The notes beneath the pieces are model-generated. The model saw nothing but the letters and a program-made list of their open reading frames with translations, searched no databases and had not been told where the DNA came from. 64,000 bases of DNA from Varroa destructor (Eukaryota; Arthropoda; Arachnida; Mesostigmata; Varroidae), in assembly GCF_002443255.2 (NCBI RefSeq), contig NW_019211456.1, positions 43,826,074 to 43,890,073 of the forward strand, given 5' to 3'. The position numbers were made by a program, and so were the translations under genes. Positions 14,801 through 26,872 of this stretch are shown here, piece by piece; within the stretch, counting starts at the first letter, position 1, and every line of letters starts with the position of its first letter.

Positions 14801-15802
14801 TATCGCCACCGGACCATCCGTCTCTGGTCCAAATGGTAAACCACGACGCATTTTTCACACTGCAGAGTACTTGGCGAAGCGCCGACTACCAAATTTTTTT
14901 AAGTCGTCGTTACCGGCAAAGCTTAACGCGCTTGGCCTCGAGCCTTCACCGAAGCGTTTAAAATACATCTGTCATTCTCCAGCTCCGATCACGACTCTTC
15001 CGTCAGATAGATAAGAAAGACGAAACGGGTTTATTTCAATACAGATCCAACGCCTTACCATCGAAAGACTGCTGATGTACCAATTCTATAATTGTAACTT
15101 ATTTGGCTACCGTTTGTCAACTTGGCTCTGCTGCCGCTGTTATTCTATTGCTGTGAACATGTCGTTGATGTCGATAGTTCAAGCACATACGCACACCCAC
15201 CATAAACCATTTCTAACCGTACCTATACTATTGTGTACAAACGCCTGTACATAAACACAACGCGACGAATTAGCAATTTAGTGAAGAACGGTTGATCCGT
15301 TGTGGATAGCAGGTCAACCTTCGCTTTATTTTTTTTCGATTTGTCTCTTTCTTTCTGAGTGCTCATACAAGGGAGAATTCAGACATCTAACTGGCTATTA
15401 TATGCGCTAGCCGGTACCAAGTATGCGTGGCTCCCTATATTCGATGATCATTGTCGAGCCGTGGCCTTTGACTTCTCTACTCAGGCAATAGGCTCGCGGT
15501 GACAGGAGTAGAAATGCGACTTCAGCAAAACCCGACCATCGCTCTAGTTGCTACTGCCGCCGCCGTAATAGAATCAGCCTTTAAAGGCGTATATTTAGCA
15601 GCGGAACGGAAACTCAGATAAAAGTGCAAGCTAACCGAAAGGAGCTACTTCAGAACAAAAACAAAGCGAAAAAGGAAAAAAAAACACTGATTATTTAAGC
15701 AACGCGAGAAAAATTGTTCGCGAGTTTTTTTTTTGCTCGTGGCTGTTTGTAATTTACGATATATCGTGGCTTTTAATTTCGACGTTGCGAGACAGTCGGA
15801 GC

Positions 15803-15822
15803 CTGCTGCTGCTGCTGCTGCT
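15803..15822. repeat. (CTG)n trinucleotide microsatellite
   Basis: Nearly seven uninterrupted CTG units lie inside the long prickle intron. No exon around it is supported. Confidence 0.9.
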
Positions 15823-18151
15823 TCGTGGTGTCGAAGATATCGTGAGAGACTCTCGGCGTTTTTCTATCTCTAAGACGCTTTGAAGAACGAGAAAATACTT
15901 CAGCGGTGAAAGGCGGACAGGAGAACATCTCAGAGAGGCTTGCGAACGAGCCAAAGAATAAGTGTAACAACAATAACAGTAATAGGTCATAAGAACTCCC
16001 GTGATAATAATAACAAATTACGCTGAAAATAATCATCATAAACGTATAGGTGTCAGATAAGTTCAACAACAGGACACAAAGTCCTGTAGCCCAAATCAAT
16101 ATAATAACAACAATAGTCGTTACCATTATTTTGTTAAAATCATTGTGAGCCTGATCTGAATCGAAAACATACATAGACAATACCAATGGATATCATACCA
16201 CGTTCATTACCACGTAACATAACAATTGTTCCAGATCACCTCGTTATTGTATATAAGCTGTTTTTGTTTCGGCTTCAGCGTTCATAGTGGAAGTTTATAG
16301 TTGATTACTCAAATTATCAGTGCTACCAATATCAATAGTCAGTTACAAAAAAAGCACTTCCGGATGTTTGTGGCACCGTTTTTTTGTGATTACTGTGAGG
16401 AGCCTAGAAATACAAAAAACGTACTAAGAAATAAAAACAACGTTTACCGAATCGATATTCCATTCCTCCTTCGTATGCGTCGCAGTCGCGCCGGTGAACG
16501 GACCCACTGGTCAAGCAAACACAGAACGCAACCAATAGCATCGTATCGAATCAAAGGACAAATTTGTCGACGTCCTAATCATCGGCCTTATAGAAACGAA
16601 AAGAATACCAGGTGTACGAATATCGAAACGCGATCATTGCGTAGCGTTGTTCTTGTTAATTGTGTATCGTCTGACTGAGCCTCAGGTCAACGGTTTTTTT
16701 TGCAATGCAGAAGATATTTATTTGATTTCATTGTACGTATTGTTTCGTCCGTTCGCCTCTGCGGTCGGACGTAATAAATACGTTACTAGCAAAGCTAACT
16801 AGATATCATATTTGTGTAGTTTGATGTACCTTTGGCCCAGTTTCAACGCGGGTAGACTTGTTACCTATTGGAAACTCTCCCACTACTTATCGTCGTTGTC
16901 GCCGTCCTCGCTGGCGACCTCTTCGTTCCTAGAGACCTGTTGGTTGGGCTTAATTATGGCGGCTTGCCGCTCGAAGATCTGGTTTAAATTGCTTGGCAAG
17001 ATTACTGTGCACTGCAAAAAAGCTGTCGCTAGAGCTAATGTCATCTTGAGCTAGTGATAGTTGCCGTCCAGCTTTTCTAGATAGGTTAACCAAACGACAT
17101 GCTGCGCCAAGAGCTGGCTCCGTTGAATAGGGCAGTGGTCGGGCAAACGAAATCCGGTAGGCTTCGATGGTAGCCGTTGTCACAACAATCACCATTTAAC
17201 TGCTGAGTCGAACTGCTCGTCAGCTCCGCCGTTGGTTGTTGGCCTTTGTGAGCAAACAACTTTGACAAACTTCCACTTCTTTTGGTTTCCCTATTCGTCG
17301 ATGTAAGGCCTCTGTGCGTCTACCTTCATGACCCACACCTGACAAGGGTCGCAATCATACACGTCTTGCTAGCGATCCACCTATAGCATGCCGGACACAC
17401 ATTTTGGGTGTTTGTTTGTGTGTACGTGCCTATGCGTATGTCTGTTACATTGTACTGTTCCCGCCGGCCACATGGATTGACTGATACGGTCGCGAACTTG
17501 TTTCTGTAACGGCTGAATGCGAAACGGCGGCCAGATTAGCCAAAGGCAAAGAAAGTTAATCCGAAGTATGAACATACACTTTGCTGCAGACTGATTGTTC
17601 TGCTGGTGCCGTGATTATAAACGTTGTCATTGAACAGAAGAAGTCTTACACGTTTTCATACGTACGTACATACATGTAGATTAATGCAATAAGGCCGCCA
17701 ACTGTGTCATCATCATTATCGCCGCTTCCAGCCACATTCAGTAGCGGCCGCAGCTGCCACGATTCCCCCTTCCTGCCTGCGTCTGCCCTCCACGTGATGT
17801 GCAGCATTTGTTGCTAACAGCAGTAGCACGAACGTGCACCGTCTTGATTATGATAGCCGAGCCCATGAGTCAGGATACCCTGTCAGGGCGCTGGCGCCAC
17901 CATCGTCGTGTCCTGTTCGAGGGCTGACGCTGTTCGAACTAAGTTCTTTGGACTACTGGCCGGTCTGGTCGGCCGATCGATTTATCTACATACAGCGATA
18001 GGTCAATGAATGGCCAGCTCGAAACATTATTGCCGCGCTCTTGTTAGCATTTTGTTCTTTTGTTTGGACAATTTTGACTTCTGGTGCCGATGAACGGAAC
18101 GTCGATGCTGGCCGCGTTGTTTTTGTTGCGGCTGTTGTTGTTGCTGCCGAT

Positions 18152-18172
18152 GTCGTCGTCGTCGTCGTCGTC
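18152..18172. repeat. (GTC)7 trinucleotide microsatellite
   Basis: Seven perfect GTC units follow a GTT/GCT-rich stretch in the long prickle intron. A short plus-strand open frame runs through it as poly-Val but has no other coding evidence. Confidence 0.9.
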
Positions 18173-21100
18173 CTACGAGTATCTGTAACTGTAAAAGCTA
18201 AACACTGCCGTTGCCAGATCCTGAGATAGTTTTCTAGTTGTTATGGGATCTGTCCCTTTTCTTCCTGAAGATCCGAACGACGCGAGACGAGAATTGCCTT
18301 TACGTAAAAGTAGCATACGAGCGACGATGGCAATGCGAAACAATTTGGGAGCAAGCACGTGGTGCAATAGACAGCAGACTACTAGTCTGAAGTCATCTGA
18401 ATGGATAACTACCCTTTCCCTTTTGTAACTGCGGATGTCTATTACTATTTAAGTACAAGTATCTACGAAGAGAGGTCGTGCATGGAATCGAGTGCGTTGC
18501 TCTCTGATAGATAAAAATAACAGATGCTTTTAATTGTATAGTACTATAATAATTTAATTGTAATAATAATATAATAAAGCAAACACCACCAAACGGTACC
18601 AAGAATTTATGCAACCAGAAGACGACTGACAAGATATCTAACAGTACTCTACAGATCTAAGAGTACTAACATCATTCAAACTGATATTAAATGTCAACTT
18701 TTTTAAAATAATATTGAGTACCTTTTATTTCTAGTTGACGAGACCCTTACCGTTCTCATGCAACGAAGGACAGAAAACAAAGTCGAAAAAAGGCCACTAT
18801 CTTTTCGAAAAGTAGAAAAACGATGTGACCTGTCACTGTCGAGTCCTATTCGAGAAAATAACTAGTTGGGTAGTGTGTTTCCTAAGATACTAATTTATTT
18901 AGTAGATTATTCATTTTAGTGCTATAGCACTGATGCAATATCGTTGTTGATTAGAGCCGTTGTGTGACCCTTTTAACCCCCATTGCAAACAGGCAATTCT
19001 AGCATCAGATATAAAAAGGCCCCCGTTCATTCCGAAGGCATGCACACATTAATGACCCACACCATCGGCTCTGAAGCAATATACTGTTTAACATTTTCTG
19101 TCTCGTTAACCTTATTGCTATTGAGCCTGTCTATGTCCTATCGTATGTTTACATCGTAACTTCACAGTTGTCGTCTTTCTCACGACGGGACGGGTTAGTT
19201 CTACGAGTCATTGCTGCGTTGATGACACGAGGTAGCCATTAATTTTATTACTGAACATTTTTGTTCGGAGCAATGCGTTCTTTACTGCTAATTTTTTACC
19301 CGTGCGCTTATGTTTTCCTCAAAACGTAGCGGGTTGCAACAGATAAAATTGCAGTTGAAACAGACAAAGTTACGAGACCTGTTTGTAATGCTCACAGCTG
19401 AACCTTGGTTAACCATAATGTTGTTCTTATGGCAAACAGAAGTTTACTGTTATTGTATGGTGGCGTGAAACGATGTATGTCCTACCGTTATGCTGTCGTC
19501 GTTCACTCGTCCACTACCTTGTTTGTCTACTTTTTCCTTTTGTTTGCCTTTTGTCTAAGGCGACGCGGCGGTGAGGGCCAGTAGCAACAACAACGGCAAC
19601 AACATTACGAGCGGGGACACTCTCAACGCACCTGCTTAACACATCAACATCGTGATACAACTGAAAACGTTGATGGTCGTCCGCACAGCTTCTCTTTGCA
19701 AAACATTCGGCCTGAGCAATCTCTCGATAATGGGCAGAAATATTGTCGGACTCTGCTATGGCTGATTCATCCAAACAGTTTCCAGGGACTTTTGTTGTCA
19801 CGATCTTCGCTTGTAGATGAATAGGCAAATAAAAATTTACCAAAGTTGTCACGTCAAATTTTTGCTATTGTTTTAGTATGTCCAGTGTCGGAACTGGACA
19901 TAGGACATAGGGTTGCTATTCGACGCAGCTCCCCATAGCACGTATTGCTTAGGACAACAGGGTAACAACGTGCGATAGCAAGCGTACCTAGTAGAGGAAG
20001 TTGGCCTCTTGGACTAGTTTATTGCACGTACGTGCTCCACCTAACTTCTTTGACATTTTTCGGCGATTTCATGCAGACCCCTTTCTATTTACTTCGTTCC
20101 TTGTGCAGGACATGTCTTTATTTGTATATGTGACATAAACATGGCCGTTATCAATCGACAACGAAATTATGATGACCGTCCTTCGTTATCCGATCGCTAG
20201 AGTTCCAACGAACTATCACAGGTGATTTAAAGATGAGAAGACATCAAATGGGAAGAGATTTAGCTTTCGCAGCTTGACAGGTAGGCAGGCAACGGGCAAT
20301 CACTAATAATTTGTACGTTAGGCGATGATGGTCGCTTACTGAGCGCGTTGGAACTATTGTTTTTGTCAACCTGCAGCTAAACACGTAACTGAATGGAACG
20401 GTACAAATGTCTTTATCCAAAAACGAACAAACGAGCATTACTCTTCGCAGCTCTGTTTATAGAAGCTCTACTTGAAACGAGCTAGCCAACTGAATGCAGT
20501 GAAGAAAGATAGACTTGCCAATTGCTGAGGCAGCTTGAAGCTGCAAAGCTGCAAACCTATCGCCACACGGCATTGCCGATGCTTGAAGCAGTGATGAACC
20601 TCACGGACGAGACCGTGTTAGAAAAAACCAAGCGAGTAGTGGATTAGCTGTTACTTCAATCAGTAAGCAAGCTCTGAAACTTGCACGTACCCATGTCGTA
20701 GCAGACGACGCATAGCTCTTATCGCCCCTATAGGGCAATGGAATTATGGCCATTCGTTGTCTTGTCTTGGATGCCCGTGCTCGTTCCTGTCTGCTTACTT
20801 TTCCTGTGTGTACCCGTTGCCCGAATAAGCTGACGGCGCATGAGAGATGTTCCTTTAGATCGATGAAAATCAGTGAAATGCTGATTTGCTAGTAGTATAA
20901 ATTTAAATGATTTCAGAATATGAACTTCCATTGGTTGCTGAGCAAGTATCAGTATTAAAATTATAGACTCTCCTGTTGCTGTTGTTATTTAGCTTGGCTG
21001 TTACTAGATATACACTGAGCCGCGGGAGAGTAGAAGTACTTTTTCGGTAAAGGGTTCGGCTAAACTTGTAAAATAGAACGTCTAAGTAAAGGACGTTTTT

Positions 21101-24100
21101 TGTATAGTGTGCGTAAATGTTTCACCTTAAGGAAGCTTTTTCTTACCCTGACTATGCCCGAATATAGCGAAAGATATATCATGCAATTTATTAGACTCTG
21201 GTCGCTGCTGTGGACGTGCTCATGAAATACATACAGATAGAAGTGTACGTTCCCGATAACTTAGGATAGCTTTATTTTGATTGCAGTTACTCGCAATTCG
21301 GCATTACGTTTTTTTCCTAGTCACGAATACGCGTGAAGACATTTACACATATTTGAACCTGCATCGCAGCGCCGCAAGCCGTACCTACGTTTTGTAAATG
21401 CATTTTCTATAAAAGCGATCTTTTATACATAAAACCCTGTCACGCAACGAATTCGATAATTACGGCGCCAGCTAAAGACGGAAGGTCGCCGGTTTCGTCG
21501 TCGCTGTCGGTTGTTGTGCCGAAAATCTCAGGGGAAGAGGCGCGCTTCTTGACAACCCACAGGTCTTCCTTTTCTATCGCGAATAGAAAATTACCGTGGT
21601 ACATAAACGCTCTTAAACAAAGAGACGTGTACATGTAATATTTGTCACATTTTCATAGAACTTACAGAAAGTTGCGGATGAAAAAGAGGGATGTCGCAAT
21701 GAATTTGCTGGAAAAAGTTCTTGTCGGTCTAGTTAGCGTCAGTGGTCGTTGGCGTTGATCAACGACAGTAGCGAGTTAAGTATATAGCAAAATTCAAAGA
21801 GATTGTTATCGTACAAAATAGATTAATGATAATAAATATATTGATGATCATGCTACAGAGCGGTAAACGACCGCGGACGCGTACTAAAATGTTGATACGG
21901 TTTCTACAACCTTTTCGGCGCTGCTGGCTTGTACCGCCGGAGCCGTTGCTGACGCTTCGTTGGTGGTCGCATATTGGCTATCGGTCGAAAAATCGACGAA
22001 TCTGTAGAGCTATAGGCCATCTTGCTTTAGCGTTGTCAGTTCACAGCTAGTATAGAAGTTAGTTAATAACGTAACGTTTATCGGTGCTGATTACGGCCGT
22101 AACGTCGACTGATGATTCGGTTGTTATTACGGTTGCTTTTGCCAGTCGAAAAGTCCATTGTGACTACAGTGGTAAACTATGTCCGATTGACTATAACAAT
22201 GAAAGACTGGGCGATACAATATATCAACGAAAATTCACTACGCAGAGACAATTATGTCATTATTACTAACGTTACCACCACGCAGTAGTTTTCCCGCGGC
22301 TGAAAAAGGTACGGAGTTCATTTGACAGAAACTGTATCATTGTATCTAAGCAAACGGATAGCAGGGCAGCATTACGCGACGGCGCACACAAACATCCATA
22401 TAATGATACGTATGTTTCTGATATAGCCGGTCTCATTTTCTCTTTTTTTTTCCCCTTTCCGTAAATATACAGCAAAGTTCGTGTGACTGCTAGTACTTTG
22501 GGCAGCGGCAGTCTCGTCACAAGAAGGATCCTTGGCAGGAGCGGCGAAAGGGACCACCGTTGCTCTGTCTGTTTAGCTCAGCCAGCCACGACTGGTCGGC
22601 GATGGGCAAGTAGTCTCTGTACACTTGAGCAGTACACAAACACCGGTCGGTGTCTACGTCCCGTAACAGCGAAATAATATGTGTGTCTTTTTAGATATGT
22701 CTACGTGAGAGAGTTCTTTAGCTCGTGATACTGGCTGCCTTCTTTGCCGCTATTGCCCCGGCTGCCGCCACCTGAGGCGGGCATTGTTGTCGTCAACGTA
22801 AGCCTCCATCTATCTGTCCCCCTAGCTCCGCTGATTCGCTAACTGCGCTGTTGTAGACCAGGTATCTAGCCTGGTAAGACAAGTTGTTCCATACGAGCGT
22901 GTGTTTGCTCGTCGTATCGATAAAGCTGACATCGACTCCGGAACGGAACGAGCCTATAGCGATTTCTAAATATCGGGAAAAGAAATAGACCCATTCGGAC
23001 GACAGTCGACTGGGCAGCAAAGTCACCTGACTGAATAGGTCTGGATAGCAAACGAAAGCAAATTCTTGTCGATTGCTTGTAACTGATGGTGGCCACAAGC
23101 AATGTTTGGACATGACACTACAACTAACAACAAGAAGGGATCGAGGTCTGGCATGATTGTCGTTCTATTTTTAGTTGATTGTTATGGCTGGGACCCTCAG
23201 CGGCAGTGGTAGTTATATTAATTTTTACGGTAGTAGAAGTCCCCCACTAGAGCCGGCTAGATGCCATTTGTTGTGAATGACAATTGTACAAGATATTATT
23301 TGTTTAGCTGCTACGTTTGCAACTACTCGCCCGATATACCGTTGACGGGATTGCATATTGTCAGTTGGTATTTACCATAGGTCTGAACTAGCGACCGAAC
23401 GGTTCTTGCCATAGCATCACGTTCAAACCACCATCTCCTAAAAAGGAAATCAGGCTGTAATATAAATCGATACTTATCTACCGCTCATAAAACGAGTCTG
23501 TCTGCGAAGATGAACGCAACAGGAACAGCTGACAGCTGAACCCAAAATATTGACAACTGGCATTCAATGGCTCTCCAGGGAAGCATAGGGAAGTGGGTGG
23601 TTTGCAGATGAAAGCTCTCAGTCTCGCTTGGCTTCGGCTACTCAGGGAATGGTTTCATATGGCCTATACACTGTCCAGGTAGTCGGACGCGGCTGACTAC
23701 GACCTGTGGCCTACCACCATCGTATGCGTCATATATGCTCTCATACTATGAGAACGTTTCGATATCTTATCACAACTATTTTTTCATTATGGGCCCTGCG
23801 TTATTTACCCTGCTTGATGGTAGGCACCATCATCATATCATGACCTTTACCTTTTTAGCTTATGACGGACACCCCATAATCGTGCGTCCGCCTCGAGCCA
23901 TTACCACATCGTGAAATATCGGGCATTTTATTGGATCTACGTATACATGCGCATCGATGCTTGACACTGTGATCGCTACCTGCGAAAGTGTCCCCGTGTT
24001 AATGGGCGAACATACGAGTTAGTCAAGGAGTTTGCAATTAGCCAGTTACCGTCAGTCAAACAATTGGATCTTGCACCCCCTGCCCCGCCCTCAGCCTTCA

Positions 24101-25499
24101 GCTAGTGTGAGTGATCGCTATCACGACGCTACGCTATTATTACTGTTGTGAAAAATTGCCGTGGAAGCAGTGCTGACGATAATAAGTTGTATATAGAGCA
24201 TCAATTACGATTTGGTGACTTCATCATTGTTCCTCAGCATTGAAGCTCTATGGTGGACGTGAGCGCCGACTTGAATGAGCTAGCTCAGTACGCACTTTCT
24301 CCTCATCAATAGAATGTATCACTCTGCTTAAGTACTTCTTGCTGCAATCTTTCTTGAATCCAAAAGCATACGTCTTGGTGCCTTCCTTTAAATCAGCAGG
24401 AGAAACGCCTGTCTTTCATAAGGTTCCCGGCACAGTCCTTCATATCAACAATTCTGATTCCGCACTGTGACCTAGAATGAACGAACTGTGCCATAATCTA
24501 TTGAGAAAGTGTTAACGAGCGTATCTCATTGACTGTTGCCGTTTGGCTGATTGGCTGGCTGGCTGGTGGAGGCAACATGACAATTCGCGCGTCAACTATT
24601 ACCTTAAAACCGCTCACAATCATAAATGGAATAGTGATTTAATGTTGCAGCTTGAGGTATGCGGCAGAGAAGCCACCCCAGGGATCTAGATTCATGTAAG
24701 TCAATAAGAGAAATGTACAGTTCGAACTTTTTCGATATGTTCGAGATACTTCGTCTTCGAGTCATTACGCCGTGAACCTTTTGCCAGGCGTTTTCATAAA
24801 ATTTCGAAATTATTCTCGATTGCTCTTCAATATGAACTGAATTTTGCTCTGTTCTGACCTGATCGAGGTGCTAAGACTGACTTATGCGCTGTCCTGACCA
24901 ATATGTACAATAGCCCACCGGACAATTTTGCTATTGCCTTGCTACACAGCAATACGATAGATTGATGGACGTGCTAATCCGATTGAAATTTATCTTTATT
25001 CAGACATAATTTGGCGCTGTGCACAGAAGGGTTCAGGGGCTGCTATTACGCAGATCGTAAAACATGATGGATCTAAAGACGCGTAAAATATATACGTATA
25101 TGCTTTGCAGACAGAAAACTGTAACAAACGGACTAGAATCACCGTTATCAACGTTATTTGATAATGTTATTCTCACTTCACATATATTATTCGCATCCTT
25201 ATTCAAAAGAATCAATTAGAAAAATTGTCGATCCTTTGATGGCGTCTCGGAGGAACCTCAGGTACGGTTGCGCATGTTTTTATTCATTGTATACTTGGGT
25301 TGACTGTATTCCTATCGAGCTTATTTCTGTATGACGCTGCTTTTAGGTAACTCGCAGTGAAGTTACATGTGATACATACAATATACATGTGATGCTGCAC
25401 AATAGTTTCCCGAAGTGAGGGGTATAGTTAATGTTCTTCTAACTGTACTAATTCGGTCTATATATTGGATGTGTTTTGTCGTTTGATTGGCACCTTTAG

Positions 25500-25754
25500 G
25501 TACATCTATACTTTTCGTCTCTGCCAGAAGATAAGATTCCCTATGTAAATTCGGTAGGAGAAAAGTATCGCATGAAACAGTTAATTCAGCAATTGCCGGC
25601 CCATGACTCGGACGTTCGTCACTGTACGAGCCTATCGGAAGAGGAGTGCCGAGAGCTTCGACAATTTTCTGCCCAGCGAAAACGTGATTCCCTAGGTCGA
25701 GGCACCGTCCGCCAGCTGCCCGTCTCTCCGCACCTACAGATCGTCTGCGCATGC
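25500..25754 (+). CDS. pk: prickle exon: second part of PET domain
   Basis: This 255-base exon is in phase 0 at both ends, with acceptor CACCTTTAG and donor TGC|GTAAAT. It begins [20 protein letters not shown], directly continuing the PEQ that ends the previous exon, and carries the conserved block [20 protein letters not shown] followed by a Cys, an acidic SEEE segment, [13 protein letters not shown] and a basic stretch typical of the PET C-terminus. The exon ends in Cys-Ala-Cys; joined to the next exon it makes Cys-Ala-Cys-Cys, which supplies the first C-x2-C zinc pair of LIM1. The donor lacks G at +5, so it is somewhat weak, but the phase and the LIM spacing both require it. Confidence 0.9.
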
Positions 25755-25965
25755 GTAAATGTCAACCTTTAATTGATTTTCTATAATTTTAACACGTTTT
25801 ATCTTTAGTTCCGGGTATATATGAAAACACAGACCGCGTAGTCAACAAAAAGCATCTGTGGCCTAACACGTCAAGCGGATGTTTCTTTTTCTCGTTAAAC
25901 ACGTGCGTGGGGGAATATTGAAAGCAACTCTATTTCAAGCTATTGTTTGCGATGTTGAATTTCAG

Positions 25966-26326
25966 TGTAATGACTATATCATCGGCGGCGATATGGCAGT
26001 GTTTGCGTCGAGGTCTGGTCCAAATATTGGTTGGCATCCGGCTTGTTTCCAGTGCTCAATCTGTAAGGAACTGTTGGTAGACCTCATCTATTATATGAAG
26101 GATGGGGCGCTTTATTGCGGTCGACATCATGCAGAGAGTTTGAAGCCTCGCTGTAGCGCCTGTGACGAGATTATCTTCGCAGACGAGTGCACCGAAGCTG
26201 AAGGGCTCACCTGGCACATGAGTCATTTCTGCTGTTATGAGTGCGACCAGCAGCTTGGTGGACAACGCTATATTATGCGAGACAATCGACCATTTTGTCT
26301 CGCCTGTTTCGATGCAATCTTTGCCG
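25966..26326 (+). CDS. pk: prickle exon: LIM1 and LIM2 domains
   Basis: The acceptor is GTTGAATTTCAG and the donor GCCG|GTTAGT; phase is 0 in and 1 out, for 120 full codons. It encodes most of LIM1 ([39 protein letters not shown]) and LIM2 ([49 protein letters not shown]). The Cys/His/Asp zinc ligands of both double zinc fingers are present, and the sequence is nearly colinear with insect and vertebrate Prickle. LIM domains here are protein-interaction modules that bind polarity partners such as Dishevelled. The run of open frame upstream of 25966 (from 25879) reads into the intron and was not used, because the LIM1 Cys pair only forms if splicing is at 25966. Confidence 0.95.
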
Positions 26327-26521
26327 GTTAGTACAGAACTTACGTATAAACAATATATATATATAGTTTGTATACAATGCGCCTCTGTCCAACGGCATTG
26401 GCTGCAAGCGCTGCTTGATTTGCACCCGCGACATCATCCTATACCCGATAATACGTCAGCCTTTCTATCGCCATTCTATTCAAGTTGATAACATTATATA
26501 TGTATGTATGTATAATAACAG

Positions 26522-26701
26522 AATTCTGCGATACCTGTGGTGGACCCGTCGGAGTCGATCAAGGTCAAATGTCTCTCGACGGTCAACACTGGCACGCGAC
26601 GGAGCAGTGCTTTCGCTGCTCGTGTTGCAAAATGTCTCTACTCGGCCGGCCATTTCTACCAAAGAAGGGGCTCATCTATTGCTCGCACGAATGTAGCAGA
26701 A
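26522..26701 (+). CDS. pk: prickle exon: LIM3 domain
   Basis: This 180-base exon has acceptor ATAATAACAG and donor AGAA|GTAAGT; phase is 1 in and 1 out. It completes Glu from the previous exon and reads [44 protein letters not shown], then IYCSHECSR. Zinc ligands C-x2-C, H, C-x2-C and C-x3-C are visible. The frame continues open past the donor through the next intron, so an unspliced product would also be translatable. Confidence 0.93.
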
Positions 26702-26872
26702 GTAAGTTTTCAACATGCTCAGGTCAACACCTACATGAGTATCGTTACTACAATCTATTACTATGCACCGCCCCATTCGCAGCGTCTAATTCCCACCCAA
26801 CTCGTAATGGTCCTAGATTTTTACCACTGACACCACATGAATATAAGGCGTATGATACGTTGAACATTGCAG
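26702..26872 (+). other. 171-base prickle intron, open in frame (possible retained segment)
   Basis: The donor GTAAGT and acceptor GAACATTGCAG are both good. The length is exactly 57 codons and the intron has no stop in the prickle frame, so splicing and retention both give a full-length protein. The encoded peptide (starting [13 protein letters not shown]) is not one I know from Prickle proteins, which favours normal removal. Confidence 0.75.

Larger units (their letters stand above)
5874..25499 (+). other. 19.6 kb prickle intron splitting the PET domain
   Basis: The intron has donor GTACGT at 5874 and acceptor CACCTTTAG ending at 25499. Many short ORFs on both strands were read (for example 8159-8536 plus, 15773-16186 minus, 16301-16678 plus, 22793-23113 minus); none shows a recognised domain, and their lengths are close to what random sequence of this composition gives. 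Simple repeats present are (CTG)n at 15803-15822 and (GTC)7 at 18152-18172. A possible orphan first exon, ATG at 12643 to donor GTGAGT at 12760, is discussed in the findings. I see no transposase, reverse transcriptase, tRNA or rRNA. Confidence 0.7.

Noticed and set aside
15773..16186. 137-codon minus-strand ORF with hydrophobic stretches and poly-Gln
   Set aside because: The poly-Gln comes from the CTG microsatellite, the rest is AT-rich low-complexity, and there is no family match. The length is near random expectation.
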